The position numbers and the translations under genes were made by a program. From Angiostrongylus vasorum (lineage: Eukaryota > Nematoda > Chromadorea > Rhabditida > Metastrongylidae), in assembly GCA_018806985.1 (NCBI GenBank), contig JADANN010000415.1, positions 124,001-188,000 on the forward strand: 64,000 bases of DNA. Direction: 5' to 3'. Positions 1-11,149 of this stretch are shown here, piece after piece. The number at the start of each line of letters is the position of its first letter. Within the stretch, counting starts at the first letter, position 1. Below the pieces are notes generated by a model. That model saw only the letters and a list, made by a program, of their open reading frames with translations. It searched no databases and was not told the origin of the DNA.

Positions 1-356
1 AAATGGAAGCCAAAGTGAAGAAAATTTTCGAGACCATAACTGACCCTGAACTACAAGGTACATATTATCCTCTCGATGGTATGACCAAAGAGGTTCAGAA
101 CCAACTCATCAAAGACCACTTTCTTTTCAAAGAAGGTGACAGATTCCTTCAAGCTGCTAACGCTTGCCGGTACTGGCCCAAAGGTCGTGGTATCTTCCAT
201 AACAAAAACAAGACGTTCTTAGTTTGGGTCAACGAAGAGGATCATCTTCGCATCATCTCCATGCAAGAAGGTGGAAATGTCGGAAAGGTGTTGGAACGTT
301 TAATTAAAGGTGTAAAGACGATCCAAGCTCAAGCTCCATTCTCTCTCTACTCATTA
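1..356 (+). CDS. Arginine kinase internal exon (partial, 5' end outside window)
   Basis: Arginine kinase transfers phosphate between ATP and arginine as a cytosolic energy buffer. The reading frame opens at the left edge, and its first ATG at base 3 is probably an internal Met, because the family has about 150 residues before this point. Recognisable ATP:guanido phosphotransferase stretches are [46 protein letters not shown] and [14 protein letters not shown], which carries the catalytic Glu pair. Similarity stops sharply after the APFS motif near base 344. The next part of the family, with the reactive Cys (CPTNLGT) and the C-terminal substrate loop, is not found in any frame downstream. The frame reads on into a stop at 396-398. 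A GT at 357 could be a donor, with a good acceptor (TTTCTTTCCAG) near base 421, but the sequence after it is not kinase-like. This is either a normal exon before a long intron or a truncated copy. Confidence 0.85.
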
Positions 357-957
357 GTGCTTCAAAAATGGTCGTGTGCGTTTTATTGTCCTACGTGAAC
401 ACTGTAGCAGTTTTCTTTCCAGGTTTGTTCACCGTATGCCATCAAGTTGTCCGACTACTTCTCATTAAGCGAATCGCCTCGGTTTCAACTCGTCTTATCC
501 ACCGTCAAACAGCTCAAAGTTGGTTCATTTCAGTATTTTTTTCAGTATATGTATTTCTCAGTATTTTTGTTTGTGAAAACAAGCCGTTATGAAACAATCA
601 ATACAACTTTAAACGTCATCATACGCTTTTTGAATATTCAAGCGAAGAACGCTGAGGTTTCTAGATTTTACTCTTTGAAGAATATATCCACCATAGATCA
701 TCTTAATAGTTCATTATTTTGAAATCAAGGCACAAATTTAACTAGGCAGATTCCTACGAAAACAAAATAACGACTAGGAAATCATTTCATATGAGAAGGA
801 GCGTTATCGGATGCTTTAAAGGAAAGGTCTTTAAAGTAATTTCTTCATTGAAAAAGGAAGAGCAGTTTCTAAGAAGAAAAATAGGGGACAAGCGATAGCA
901 GAGGACGACTGGGAACGTTTCAGGAACACTATCCGTGGGTCCAATTTTAGTATGTGT
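357..957. other. No recognisable gene
   Basis: Unique-looking AT-rich sequence. Two short overlapping plus-strand frames (368-592, 447-722) have no family motif. The second follows a fair acceptor near 421 but does not continue the arginine kinase. Confidence 0.4.
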
Positions 958-1175
958 TCAGGAATGAACAATCCCGCTGACGATTGATTGCTGATAGCAG
1001 CGTTAGGTAGAAAACTAGCTGAGAGAAAGGAAAAGCAAGGACTTCCATGGTGCAGTGTGTAATACACGAGTTCCTGGAAAGGGTAATAGTGGTTCGATCT
1101 GGCTCCAGCCTCCAAGTTTTGCGATGATCTCAGCATCGCTGTGATTGTATTTCACATCATACCCTACCGTGAAAA
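958..1175 (+). repeat. Foldback/MITE-like repeat family F2, diverged copy
   Basis: Ends in the family signature (AGTTTTGCGATGATCTCAGC followed by a TGTATTTCACATCATACCC-type terminus) and carries a degenerate tRNA-like centre. It is more diverged than the copies at 17.3, 27.6 and 53.5 kb. Confidence 0.6.
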
Positions 1176-1179
1176 ATTA

Positions 1180-2395
1180 TGATCGGCAGCAAATAAAAGG
1201 TTAACATTTTCCATTGATTCGTTTAATTTATTGGTCTCTTACGAATTTTTTCTTAAATTTGTCCACCCAGCTAAAATGAACGAGAGCAGCCAAACTTTAT
1301 TGGCTGCGGTCTGACATCTTTATGCATTGACCTTTTCTAAGTAGGTCGTACTTTTTAAATGAAAAAAAGGGGCCTACTTTTGTTGCTGGAAGTCTCTTTG
1401 AGTTTGCTTAATTTTCAGTAACGCAAGTATGAACAGTGTCATCACCCCGAGAGATATTATCATTTCCAGGTTCTTGACCACTTGGACGGGCTACCTTCGT
1501 CAGCTCCGGAAGTTAAATACTGTCTCATAGTTTTGCCTTTGTTATTTAATGTATTACTTTTAGTTAACGCTTGGACCGCAAGCTTATTCAGTGCCTTTGT
1601 TGATGTCTGCGTCGTCATTAAATATTCAATATTTCTGGATGATTATCAACTCAAAGGACTAAGAAATCCGCCGCTTTTTGAGTTATTTCAAACTCGACAC
1701 TTCTCTTGTAAAATATTTTCTTTTCGCAGGCTGTAAAATTTTCATTAGTGAGTATCCCGTAGACTGCCGAGCTATTTTTTGCGGTCGATCCAAAGATTTC
1801 ATATTTGGCATGGAAGAAGCTTTGTAGCACTAGCCTTCGAAGTTTTTGAGGACATTAGGCCACCGGTACGATCTATGGATAAATCACGAGATGCCGCAGT
1901 ACACAAAGACAAGTTTTCTACAGCAAGGTATCAATTTGAGACAAAAAATCTGCTGGAAAAAAATGAAGCGAGTCTCATTTATTATACCCAGACTGGGTGT
2001 TCGTTCTACTACTATTTCTCTTCAATCGATTATCTTCATGACGAAATCGATGATTACCTGGGAATCATCATATCTCAAAATGAACTTTCATTTAGAGTCA
2101 GCACGAGTAACCAATGTTTTATTGCATTCCTTAGCTTTCAGGAGCTTGTCATCGAAAGCATTCCTTTGCAGACAGCGTTTTTTTTCGGCGTCGTCATCTT
2201 CTTTTAGAACAACAATGATTAGAGTTGTGCGTCCACAATGGTTGTTTCTTATGAAGGTCTTTCTAGTCAAATCTAGAGGAATTAAGATGAGTGAAGCATC
2301 ACACTGTTAAAGTAACCCAACGAGGAATGCCTTTAGTGAGGTTTCCTCAAACGCGATAAAATTAGGTTCCATTATGTCGAATTAAAAATAAGAAG
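1180..2395. other. No recognisable gene
   Basis: Several overlapping frames of 60-154 codons exist on both strands (1779-2310 +, 2088-2270 -). None shows a family motif or paired splice sites that I can defend. The minus frame is rich in Lys/Glu and could be an exon, but nothing confirms it. Confidence 0.35.
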
Positions 2396-2397
2396 GG

Positions 2398-2672
2398 TGA
2401 AGCTCTCGGCGTTAGCTAATCTCTGAGGGATGCGCCATGCATTCAACTTCGTTGAGCATCGTTTGAAGGTGATTCAATGCATATCTGGCCTTCACAATGA
2501 CTCGCGGTGACCTACCGATGGACCGAGCCAGTGCTGCTATCCTCCCAGACAAGTCTGGTACCAATTTGCCGACCCCGGAGGGATGGAAGGCTTGGTGGGG
2601 TATGGGCGTCGGGATCGATTCCACGTTTGTGGTGCAGGGCGCCCTGAGACAACTGTGCCACACGCGCCCAGT
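2398..2672 (-). repeat. tRNA-like SINE family S1, near full length
   Basis: On the minus strand it begins with a tRNA-like head (GGGCGCGTGTGGCACAG, an A-box-like stretch, then GGAATCGATCCC, B-box-like). It ends in the family tail with GATTCAATGCATATCTGGCC reversed and a GAGAGCTT-type end. About 275 bp. Confidence 0.85.
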
Positions 2673-2679
2673 ATGTCGA

Positions 2680-4210
2680 ATTATAAAGAAAATGTATCCA
2701 TTATTATGATTGGTTACTGTAAATCCTTTGTAAAAGTGCGGCTTAAGTCGCTTCAATTTACTTGGAACGTATGTGCGGTAACCTAATACTTACTTATTTA
2801 GCTTTATTTTAAACCAATTTTACTTGCCTCATACGTCCCATGAAATAATTTTTTATTCGAGAGATTTCTTCTGGTCTAATACGACAGTTCTAAGAAAAGA
2901 GCTTACGTTCTACAAAGCACGATAGAGTAATCTCCTCAAACCTTCTCCAACAAACCTTAACCACCTGATGTTTTACATTAGGTCACTCGAACAGACACAA
3001 GCGAATTTTCCTTCATTCGAGTTACGAGCCAAAGTTAATCGGTTGGTTCAATTCGAGAACACAAACAGCATCACGCTTTTCCTAAAAGACCATTTTTCTC
3101 TTCTGGCAACTGAGTACACCTGAGCACATCGTTGCTCTTTATTGTCGAGAGTTGATATGACAACAGATAATTTTTAGAGCTTTTTTTGGGATTTGCTTTT
3201 TTGAGACCTCAGCTAATCACATCCGAAGCAGTACTTCCAAATGACTCTGACCTCTTGTCGTTTATCCGAAATGACATGTAAAGAACGATCTGCATAGAGA
3301 CAGGGATACCGGTGCAGAATTGAATATTATTATGTTCTAACAAAATATGTGAAGCAACCAGTGGTAGCAGTGGCGGAGTTAATTGGTCTAAATCTACACA
3401 GTTCTCAACGAATGTTCCTTATCGCTTTCCACTAGTGGTTAGACCTCAACTCGCTACTTCGGGAAGGCCTAGGACGTTTCGTGACAAAAAAGACGGCATG
3501 ACGAATCGATGGAAAATAGCAGAAAGATAGCTTAGTGTTGTTGCATCGACGGGCTTTACTGTTTACAACGCATTTCATCACTCGAATGAATGAAGTTGAA
3601 TTAGTTGAATTCATTAATTCAACAGTTATTTATTCAGGTAGAATTCGTTTTCGACTTCATTGTGTTGGAGCAGGTGGAGCTCCTCTTCAATTTCTTTGTG
3701 CTGCCATGGGCAATGTCTGAAAAAAGGAAACAAATTTCTACTAGGCAGTTCTTCAAGCTAGGAACCTAATTCGAAACCGATTAAGAGAACTTGAAGAGGT
3801 CTCTACTTGATTGCATTTTCTAAAATGAGTTATTGCATGTAGTGCAGGTTCCAGCAACTCGGCTGTGACTTGAGGGTTTTGCATCCCACATGGACATCGA
3901 TCGGGGTTGAAAAATTGTCTGGGTGGATACCCTATGTCTATTTTAGTAAATCTTTATGTCATAAAGGTAGTCTACGGAAAATCAAATAGTGAGAGGAAGT
4001 AGCTTTTTCAAAACGCATTTTCTTGTTTCGTCAAAAAACCTAAAAAAAACTCCATGCGAGAACTTCCCAAATTTGCACCAAAAAATACACATCTTAAGTA
4101 AAGTATAATTCCAACTGTTATATGCTAAGATTCTAACGTGGACGTGATTACGCGAGATTTTTCCAGTGAACTCTCTTCTACAGATCAGTCCGGAGGGTTG
4201 GACTTCAGTA
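2680..4210. other. No recognisable gene
   Basis: Low-complexity AT-rich sequence with only short frames. No domain motif, SINE or foldback copy was seen. Confidence 0.35.
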
Positions 4211-4212
4211 AC

Positions 4213-4562
4213 TATTAGGTGGTTCAGAAATAAATGAGCGTTTTGAAATTTTTACTATTTTTGGTGTATTTTTTTAAAATTGAAATTGTTTTGAGGTTAG
4301 AACTTTGCACTTCCGAATGTCAAAAACGAATTTTTGTCAATTCTTCTCTTATGAGTCCAAACTCGGTCGTAGTGCAACACAGACGGCTCGAAACATTAGT
4401 GAAGTCTGGGATAAAGGTAGTGTTGGCGGGTCAACAGTGCGAACATGGTCCCGGAAATTCCGATCTGGTGATTGCGAGCTCGAAGATGCGGAAGGCCATT
4501 TACTGCAGGGAAAATGAACGATGGTCGCGTATGGGCCACCACCAGCAATGGGATATTTTCTC
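4213..4562 (+). mobile_element. Mariner-type transposon remnant, 5' end and transposase N-terminus
   Basis: Begins TTAGGTGGTTCAGAAATAAATG just after a TA, which fits a mariner terminal repeat and TA target. About 95 bp in, a frame encodes the N-terminal helix-turn-helix part of a mariner transposase: FFSYESKLGRSATQTARNI, then a second block VGGSTVRTWSRKFRSGDCEL. The catalytic domain and 3' end are missing, so this is a dead fragment. The long frame in the neighbouring phase is a shadow. Confidence 0.75.
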
Positions 4563-4761
4563 ATTGATAGCGAACACCATTTACACGTTGGACATTGAAG
4601 GTATGCGACTTTGTGAAAGTCCCATATGCATCAAAACCACAATTAATCTGACGGTTTCCTAATACACCATACTTGAAGTTCGAAGACGGAGTATCGAACA
4701 CTGTCGTCTATTTGAATCACCACAAACAAGCTTCCTAGTGGTCAAAAAAAAGCGAGCCGAA

Positions 4762-4767
<6 letters not shown>

Positions 4768-4803
<36 letters not shown>
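4768..4803. repeat. (TA)n microsatellite
   Basis: Uninterrupted alternating TA of about 35 bp just upstream of an F2 repeat copy. Confidence 0.95.
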
Positions 4804-4807
<4 letters not shown>

Positions 4808-4814
4808 ATTTGTA

Positions 4815-5077
4815 ACTTCAATGATGCTGAGATATTTGCAAAAACTCCGGATCGCAGGTGTCTGTGGTGGGGGAACGAACGCGGTATTGTCCTTTCCGAG
4901 GAGTAACGCGTTCACCATCACACCATGCAGGTCATTCGTTTCGCCTGTCTCAGCCAGTTCTATCGATCTCTGCCATCAGCAATCACCCGTCAGCGGGATT
5001 GACCTGGGGAGCCCAAATCGGCAATGGATATATATATCATACCCTACAATATACCCTGCCATTAAAAAAGAGTAGGC
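4815..5077 (-). repeat. Foldback/MITE-like repeat family F2
   Basis: Starts with the family signature GATGCTGAGATATTTGCAAA, then the conserved centre with GGGAACGAACGCGGTA and CACACCATGCAGGTCATTCG. It ends in the terminal ATATACCCTGCCATTAAAAA. Element A lies immediately downstream. Confidence 0.85.
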
Positions 5078-6339
5078 ACTAAATGAAACGGACGTCAGTT
5101 AAAGCTATGAGGTGCGAAGGCTAGTAGTGAAGTGAGGCTAACAACGAGATAATGGCATTCGAATATTATAATACCATTAATAAGTAATTAACACAATTAC
5201 ATTAATAGTAATAATGAACAATTACCAAGAAGTAACCGTTGTTTAGCCGTGAGCGACGCCGCGTCAGCGTCTATCCGCGACCAGCGCGGCGGCTGAGGGA
5301 GACAGTATGCTGGGGGCCGAGAAAGGAGACTGTACGCTGAGACGGAGAGGGAGACAGTATGCTGAGGTGGAGAGGGTTACAGACGGGCCGTATTTTCGGC
5401 TGAGCTAAGATTTCAACATTATAACGCATGAGGTGCATTTTAGTGGATCAATGAGACAGTGAAGTGATGAGTCATCTACGGAACATAGTCAGGCGGCTGG
5501 TCGTCGATAACGCTATGTCAGCAACGTGAAGTTTGAGCATCTAAGTGGGTGCCACCATTGCCTAAGAGTCAAGGGCCAATATGATAATGGCTGGAAACCG
5601 ATAAGCCCTATAGCGGCTTAACAGAATACACAGCATAAGTTGGCCGCTCAAGTGGCCTTGTACGCATGGCGTACATTGTGGGAGGAATGGTACACGTGCC
5701 ACGAGATGGCGTTGCGAAACATAACGTATTTGGAAACACCCGCCACTACTGACATTGCACCGTAAACAAACTAAGAAACTAGATACAATAATCTTCTGAT
5801 TACTGAAGGATGAATGTGAATGGATAAGAATGAGTGAGTATGACTGTGAATGAATTGTGGTGATTGAGAGTGATCAATGAATGATGTTGTGAGGAGCGGA
5901 TTATCCGCGCTACCGATCGGGGTGAGGTGAGTGATGGTATGTCTCCGCCGTCGAAGGCACCTGGCTTATATTGGCTACGAGAGCCGCGTGCGTATGCAAC
6001 CGCGGACAACCTGGATCGTCGATCCTGGACTGCAGTAGACTGTACCCAACTGCCTGAAATATCAACGTCATTGGCTTCGTTGTTTCGCAAGGAATTAGTA
6101 AACTGTTCCACTGTTACTCCTCCTCCTTCGGACAAGCCATCGTTGGTGTGCTACTGGAGTCAAACCTGAATCGCTACTGTGCCTGAAACATTGAACATAA
6201 TAGACCGAGTAGATTATAAAAGTTACATTACGGTGTTTGATGTGCGACTGTGAGGCGGCCATATATGGACATCAAATGTTATTGTATAGAAAGATAGAGA
6301 ACTTTCCCAGAGAGAAGTTCTCTATACTAAATGAAACGG
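5078..6339 (+). mobile_element. Unclassified 1.23-kb element A with 14-bp target-site duplication
   Basis: The 14-bp string ACTAAATGAAACGG occurs at 5078-5091 and again, identically, at 6326-6339. The 1234 bp between them (5092-6325) match, by eye, a second copy at 30.4-31.6 kb and a reversed partial copy at 54.8-55.5 kb. Shared landmarks are AGTAGTGAAG near the start, GATGAGTCATCTACGGAACA, TAGCGGCTTAACAGA, GTACGCATGGCGTACATTGTG and a terminal TTCTCTATA. There is no long ORF and no obvious poly-A. A hairpin (AGAGAAC...GTTCTCT) lies at the 3' end. It is a non-autonomous insertion; a 14-bp variable-type duplication favours retroposition over cut-and-paste. Confidence 0.75.
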
Positions 6340-6344
6340 TTAAG

Positions 6345-6461
<117 letters not shown>

Positions 6462-6487
6462 ACATTTTTTTTAAAAAAATATTTTCA

Positions 6488-6862
6488 TGTGACCCGTCTT
6501 CACATCTACTGTGCGGATCGCAGCACTTCTCACATTCGATTTGTTTTCTCGCACCCATCACCCATTAAAGACTTCCAACTTTTTCCGTGTGGCATCGGCT
6601 ACTGCTTGAGGATTTTCATTTCATCTTGAACTTTGTAGAATGCTGGTGGAGTCATTCTCCTGGAGTCCTGAAATAGCCGGGCTGGAACGTTCCCAGTTGG
6701 ACTGCAGAGAGGGACGGGACTTTTCTTCCGGACAAATCCGGTACCAATTCCCCGACCGCGGAGGGAAGAGTGGCGTGGTTGGCCCGGAGCGGAATCGATT
6801 AAGCATCATGTTTGTGACGGCAAACATCACTACCACCGTGCTATCCGCCCTATCATATATAA
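6488..6862 (-). repeat. tRNA-like dispersed repeat family S3, full-length copy
   Basis: On the minus strand the head reads GGGCGGATAGCACGGTGGTAG, with a B-box-like AATCGATTCCGCTCC. It continues through a CCGGGCTATTTCAGGACTCC block to a tail with GTGCGAGAAAAC and GATCCGCACAGTAGATGTGA. Related copies lie at 37.9, 53.9 and 62.1 kb. Confidence 0.8.
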
Positions 6863-6869
6863 CTTGAAA

Positions 6870-7600
6870 TCGGTGAGAACAGTAAAATGGATTATAAACT
6901 TACTAGTTCGACGATTAGAACGATAATGGTGAAAACTTGCGCGCCAATGATGAACATTCGAATATTGCTAGGTGAATTAAAAGTGCTCTTTAAATGCACT
7001 GAAATAGAATGAGTCACTTTATGACTGTTCAACAATTTCAAATACATCTAATGCATATTTTATCTTATAAAGCTAAATATATCTGGGTCCTCGTAAGACG
7101 CCATGCTAGAAGGAACCTATATGAAAGTGAATGTGTCAACCTGAGAAGGCAATCACGAATCTCTTGAGAGTCCAAGAAATACCCTTTCAACCATCAAAGT
7201 AGAGGACAGTGATTTTCATGCAGTGTCGGCAGTATTTATGAAGATTGGCCATCTAAGTAGTAAAGGAGTAATATTCAAGATGGGTATAGACACTAGTTCC
7301 TAGTTTCTATGGTTTCTAACGTACAATAGGTATGACTGTCGCAGCGATGGTCGAGGCTATGACTCCAAGGTGGCTCGGTGCATCATTGCAGCATATTTCG
7401 TTCTAAACTCCTTGGAAATTTCGACAGCTGGGAGACAAATAGACATTTTGGGAATAAGCAGAATGTCAACAAACGACAACAATTTATCAAACAGAGTGTG
7501 CCAGTAAAGAATTAGCCATGGTTTCATCGTTCAGCTAAGTTAGTAACTTAGCATAAAGTTCTAGAAACAAGGGAAAAGATAGGCCAAGCAAAAACTCCAC
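6870..7600. other. No recognisable gene
   Basis: Unique AT-rich sequence without a domain motif. If the exon at 7621-7905 belongs to a larger minus-strand gene, this is its intron or 3' flank. Confidence 0.35.
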
Positions 7601-7620
7601 TCCTCCGATAACATCCATAC

Positions 7621-7905
7621 CTTTCTTTGTTGCTAGCTCCGCCTCCATTTCACGAATTCGCGTTCTACGTTGAATCATGGCCTCCGTGCGCTTCGACAAG
7701 TCTTCCTCTAGTTGTCTAGGTTCCAAGATTTTCTTTTCGTTCTCCATTTCAATCTTTTTCTATTTTTTTCTTTTACGGAATTGGACTTCTTCTCAAGGTC
7801 GGTAATCTTATCGCGAAGGTGTTTCATCGTCATCTTGTCATCTAACGTACGAAATCGCATAGTGTACGGGAAATCATCTTCAACGTCTTGTGATCTGATG
7901 CTTAT
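7621..7905 (-). CDS. Candidate exon encoding a coiled coil, frame broken in an A-rich run
   Basis: The minus strand shows an acceptor (AATTTAG before 7905) and a donor (AAAG then GTATGG after 7621). Between them a first frame gives a start ending DLEKKSNSVKEKN. A second frame, shifted by two bases in an A-rich tract (about 7756-7775), continues MENEKKILEPRQLEEDL and IREMEAELATKKG. Joined, they give a charged heptad-like coiled coil of about 90 residues. I do not recognise the family. The frame break suggests a pseudogene or an assembly error. It lies downstream, in the same orientation, of the fibronectin-type exon at 9423-9515, so the two could belong to one gene, but that is inference. Confidence 0.45.
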
Positions 7906-8161
7906 CTAAATTCGTTTGAATGAACGAAAACTGTCAATAACAAATTTTCCTACTTATGGAAACACACTACTTCATAACTGGAACTCTCGATAAAAAAACT
8001 GCATAGTCATGGCGAGATAGCAGCCGTCTTTCTCGAAGGAAGAAATCTGTGCTTTCCATAGTTCATTTCTGTGCTGTGTTTGAAATTTCTAAAGACTTTC
8101 TTATGGCTAGCTTATTTAAACTTCTATATGCACATATTATAACTGTTTTATCGATGAAAAG

Positions 8162-8430
8162 GGGCGCGCATAGCGCAGTGGTCAGAGGCTCTCTTCAATA
8201 CACATGAAATCGATCCCCACGCCCAAGATTCACCAAGCCTTCCATCCCTCCGAGGTCGGCAAATTGGTATCAGACCTCTATAGAAGGATGGCAGCCTGGG
8301 TCAGTACATCGGTCGGCAAAGTCATTGTAAAGGCCAGATATGCACTCAGTTACCTACAATGATGCTCAATGAAGTCGAATGCATGGCGCGTTCCTCAGAG
8401 ATTAATCAACGCCTACAGCTTTATCCTTTT
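8162..8430 (+). repeat. tRNA-like SINE family S1
   Basis: Head GGGCGCGCATAGCGCAGTGG, B-box-like GAAATCGATCCCC, body CCAAGCCTTCCATCCCTCCG and tail GCTTTATCCTTTT. Confidence 0.85.
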
Positions 8431-8982
8431 ATTTATCAATGACAATTTCTATTTCACTGCACCATTCTAATGTTTATACTTTGTGTATAAAGATTTTTCC
8501 TTGTTATTACTATCTTAGCGATCACAACCTGCTGTGGCATCAACGCTTTGTGATTCACAGCACGTTCAGCTACACTGCCACTATTGACTTGATTCTATCC
8601 CTTTATTTACGTTCTTTACATTGCTTCTAATAAAATTAAAACTGGTGTGAACGCCATTTACAAAATATTTAGGCAGAGGAACAAGTTCTGCGCTTCAGTT
8701 TTGTTAAGGTTAGCAGACTAACGAAAGCCAATCCACAGCGTATACTGAAGCGGAGTGTTCAGCTGCAAAGTAGTCAGGGTGTGGATCTCTACTGGTTCTG
8801 CGCATTTTTAGAGATCGATCTTTTCCTGAATATATCGTCCATCCATCATTGTATTTTTTTAGCGGAAAGGAAAAAACTCCATTAATCATAAGTTGAAATC
8901 AATTGTGATGAACGAGACTGTTGCACACACAAAAACTCGGCCACTAATGCTTAAGAAACCAAATTTGTTAGAATTTTAGTTG

Positions 8983-9170
8983 AGCAGAGTGTAGCGCAAT
9001 GGTCAGAGATGCCCCTGCAATAAACATTGAATCGCTCTCTGGTTCGCTCTCGTACGTCGAGCTCCAGAAACCTTCCGGGTTCGACAAGTTTCTGCTAGAG
9101 TTATCTGGGAGTATAAGAACACTGATTAGTATACCGATATTCCAATGCAAGTCACTGTAAGGACCACAAA
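8983..9170 (+). repeat. SINE family S1, truncated and diverged copy
   Basis: Retains the A-box-like GAGTGTAGCGCAATGGTCAG and the middle of the family. The 3' third is decayed. Confidence 0.6.
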
Positions 9171-9229
9171 TTTCCTGAAATTAAATATAGGGCTTTCTAT
9201 TCAGTCACGTTGGAGAGGTGCTCTAAGAA

Positions 9230-9325
9230 CAACAGTTATTAAAGGATTATTCAATAGTTTTCCCCCTGTCGCCCAAGCAATTTCCAAGTTCTTGGCTTCG
9301 TCTGAGACGGTATGCTCAGTAGGAG
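9230..9325 (-). CDS. Possible exon, fibronectin-type N-terminal strand
   Basis: After a good acceptor (CTCTTAAACAG before 9325) the minus strand encodes PTEHTVSDEAKNLEIAW, which resembles the start of a fibronectin type III domain. The donor is unclear, and the splice phase (1) does not match the phase-0 donor of the exon upstream at 9423, so the join is unproven. Confidence 0.3.
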
Positions 9326-9422
9326 CTGTTTAAGAGGACGATTTTAAGAAATACTTTTCAGGAAATTATCTCCATTAGTCAAATATGTTTCTTTTCTTTG
9401 CTTTGAAGAGGACATCTCTCAC

Positions 9423-9515
9423 CTGGTACTCGGTCGATGGTTGCAGGTGAGTGAATGTTGTTCCATTTTCGGATGTTGATCTTGTGTCATGGTAATCAGG
9501 TCCATCGATAACGAC
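9423..9515 (-). CDS. Fibronectin type III half-domain exon
   Basis: The minus strand has an acceptor (GATTTATAG before 9515) and a donor (CAG then GTGAGA after 9423) enclosing 31 codons in phase 0 at both ends. The product starts VVIDGPDYHDTR and ends TTFTHLQPSTEYQ. The spacing of Thr, Leu, Pro, Thr and Tyr is that of the E-F-G strands of a fibronectin type III domain, found mostly in extracellular adhesion proteins, receptor phosphatases and guidance receptors. The first half of the domain must lie on another exon upstream (higher coordinates). The exon at 10067-10126, in the same orientation, is the best neighbour, although an S1 SINE sits in the intron between them. Gene identity is unknown. 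Confidence 0.55.
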
Positions 9516-9706
9516 CTATAAATCCTAGCAACAGACAAGAGATATTTATTCAATCATGTTCGTTCTTCTTTTTCCACTGCATCTCTTTCATCTCCTCAAA
9601 ATCATCTTCCCTTCTGACTTTTTCATACAAATAAGAATAGGTTGACAAAACGAGTGACTACGATCATATTATGCACTATATATTTGATTCATAAAGGATA
9701 AAGAAT

Positions 9707-9977
9707 AAAGCTCTCGGCGGTGATCAATCCCCTGAGGGATGCGCCATGCATTGGACATCATTAAATATCGTTGGAGGTGACTGAATGCATATTTTGCCTT
9801 ACAATGACACCCGGTGGCCTATCGATGTATTGAGCCAGTGCTGTTATGCTCCCCGACAAGTTTGGTACCAATTTTCCGACCCCGGAGGGATGGAAGGCTT
9901 GGTGAGCCATGGGCGCCGGGATCGATTCTACTTGTGTGTCGCAGTGGCGGCTCCAACCACTATGCCACACACGTCCC
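9707..9977 (-). repeat. tRNA-like SINE family S1
   Basis: Reversed copy from AAAGCTCTCGGCGGTGATCA to CACTATGCCACACACGTCCC. It sits in the presumed intron of the fibronectin-type gene. Confidence 0.85.
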
Positions 9978-10066
9978 GTTTTGCTTTATAATTATCACAG
10001 AGACACCCAATGAGGTTTCTGAGATGTTTCCGAAAAAAGAAACCACTTAACAGAGTTTCCACTTAC

Positions 10067-10126
10067 TGAGAAATTCGAAGAATTTGTTTTGGATTTCCAC
10101 GAGATCTTGATCGTTTCTTCGGTAAG
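10067..10126 (-). CDS. Short candidate exon with strong splice sites
   Basis: A textbook nematode acceptor (CTTTTTCCAG) and donor (CA then GTAAGTGG) on the minus strand enclose 60 nt, phase 1 at both ends, encoding YRRNDQDLVEIQNKFFEFL. No family is recognised. It is probably part of the same gene as the fibronectin-type exon at 9423-9515. Confidence 0.45.
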
Positions 10127-10357
10127 CTGGAAAAAGTCATTCAAACCGCCAAAAACCATAAACTGAGAAAAAGGAAAATAACTGCTTTACTCTTTTTTAC
10201 CTTACTTTCTACTCTCTACACATGGCTTCGTTAAGTGATTGCTACCATTAGGAGATATACATCTTCTTATCCGGAAATGAAATCGCGTCGACGAACGTCA
10301 GCGAAAAAACTTCAGAATATTCGACCCTCTTTTTTTCATAAAACATAGAGTTCATGT

Positions 10358-10400
10358 GCGTAGCAGGGCGCCTCTAACCATTGGGCTACACGCGTTCCCT
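10358..10400 (-). repeat. SINE family S1, head fragment
   Basis: Only the tRNA-like head remains (GGGCGCCTCTAACCATTGGG reversed, then CTACACGCGTTCCC). Confidence 0.6.
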
Positions 10401-10839
10401 TAAGCCCATGGCAATTCACTACCCTCGCAAATTACAAGAAAGATGCCTTCAAGGACGATGAGAATGAACGAACGCTTCTAATTTTGACCCACTGGTGACC
10501 ATCACCGCCTTTTATTATCTTTTTTACTTCCGGTAAATTGCAATACTGTAGTTTAAAGAAAATTGCGAAAGGAAAAATTTTGAGAGAACATTTGCTCTTG
10601 TGTTATGAATATCGTTGAGTTCTCGATGAGTGCACTGCATTATCTCTGTCCAAAAGTGAACATAACTGAATCATTTCCAGAGCCTATAAAGCGAAGTGAG
10701 CTTTCCAAACATGTCAGGTATCAATCAGCGGCCATGAAAGATGGGAGGCTTGTTTGCCTTGACACGGTTTCGAACCAAGGCCGTGCGGGTGTTGAGCCCC
10801 ATCAATACCACTGTTGCTACCTACGTTCCATAAAAATTT

Positions 10840-11030
10840 CACCAAGATTTATAATGAACACAGTAAAGATAATGGTAACAATAACATATAATAGTGATAA
10901 TACAGAATATTACATAGTAATACAATACTAGTAACAATAACACATAATAATAGCAGCAATGCAGTATAATGTAGTAACAGCAGCAATGACCAATGATAGT
11001 AATGAATAATAACGGCAATAAAAAAATTTT
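10840..11030. repeat. AAT/ACA-rich simple sequence
   Basis: Imperfect trinucleotide-like A/T-rich tract (AATAACACATAATAATAGC and similar) immediately before the RTE copy. Confidence 0.7.
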
Positions 11031-11149
11031 TTAAAAAATCTATAGATCTCTCTCATAGAGCGATCTCTTGCCGGGTAATCGCGAGGCAACGTGGCGCGTT
11101 CCCAGATGCAGCATAGAGGAATAATCGCGGACCAAAAGAGACCCGTGCT

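Noticed and set aside
831..1136. 101-codon minus frame
   Set aside because: Falls in a diverged F2 repeat copy.
2497..2786. Plus and minus frames with CHTRPVCR or HTGRVWHS-type ends
   Set aside because: Translations of the S1 SINE; the same peptides recur at every S1 copy (9.8, 24.4, 39.6, 42.1, 46.1, 59.5 and 63.0 kb).
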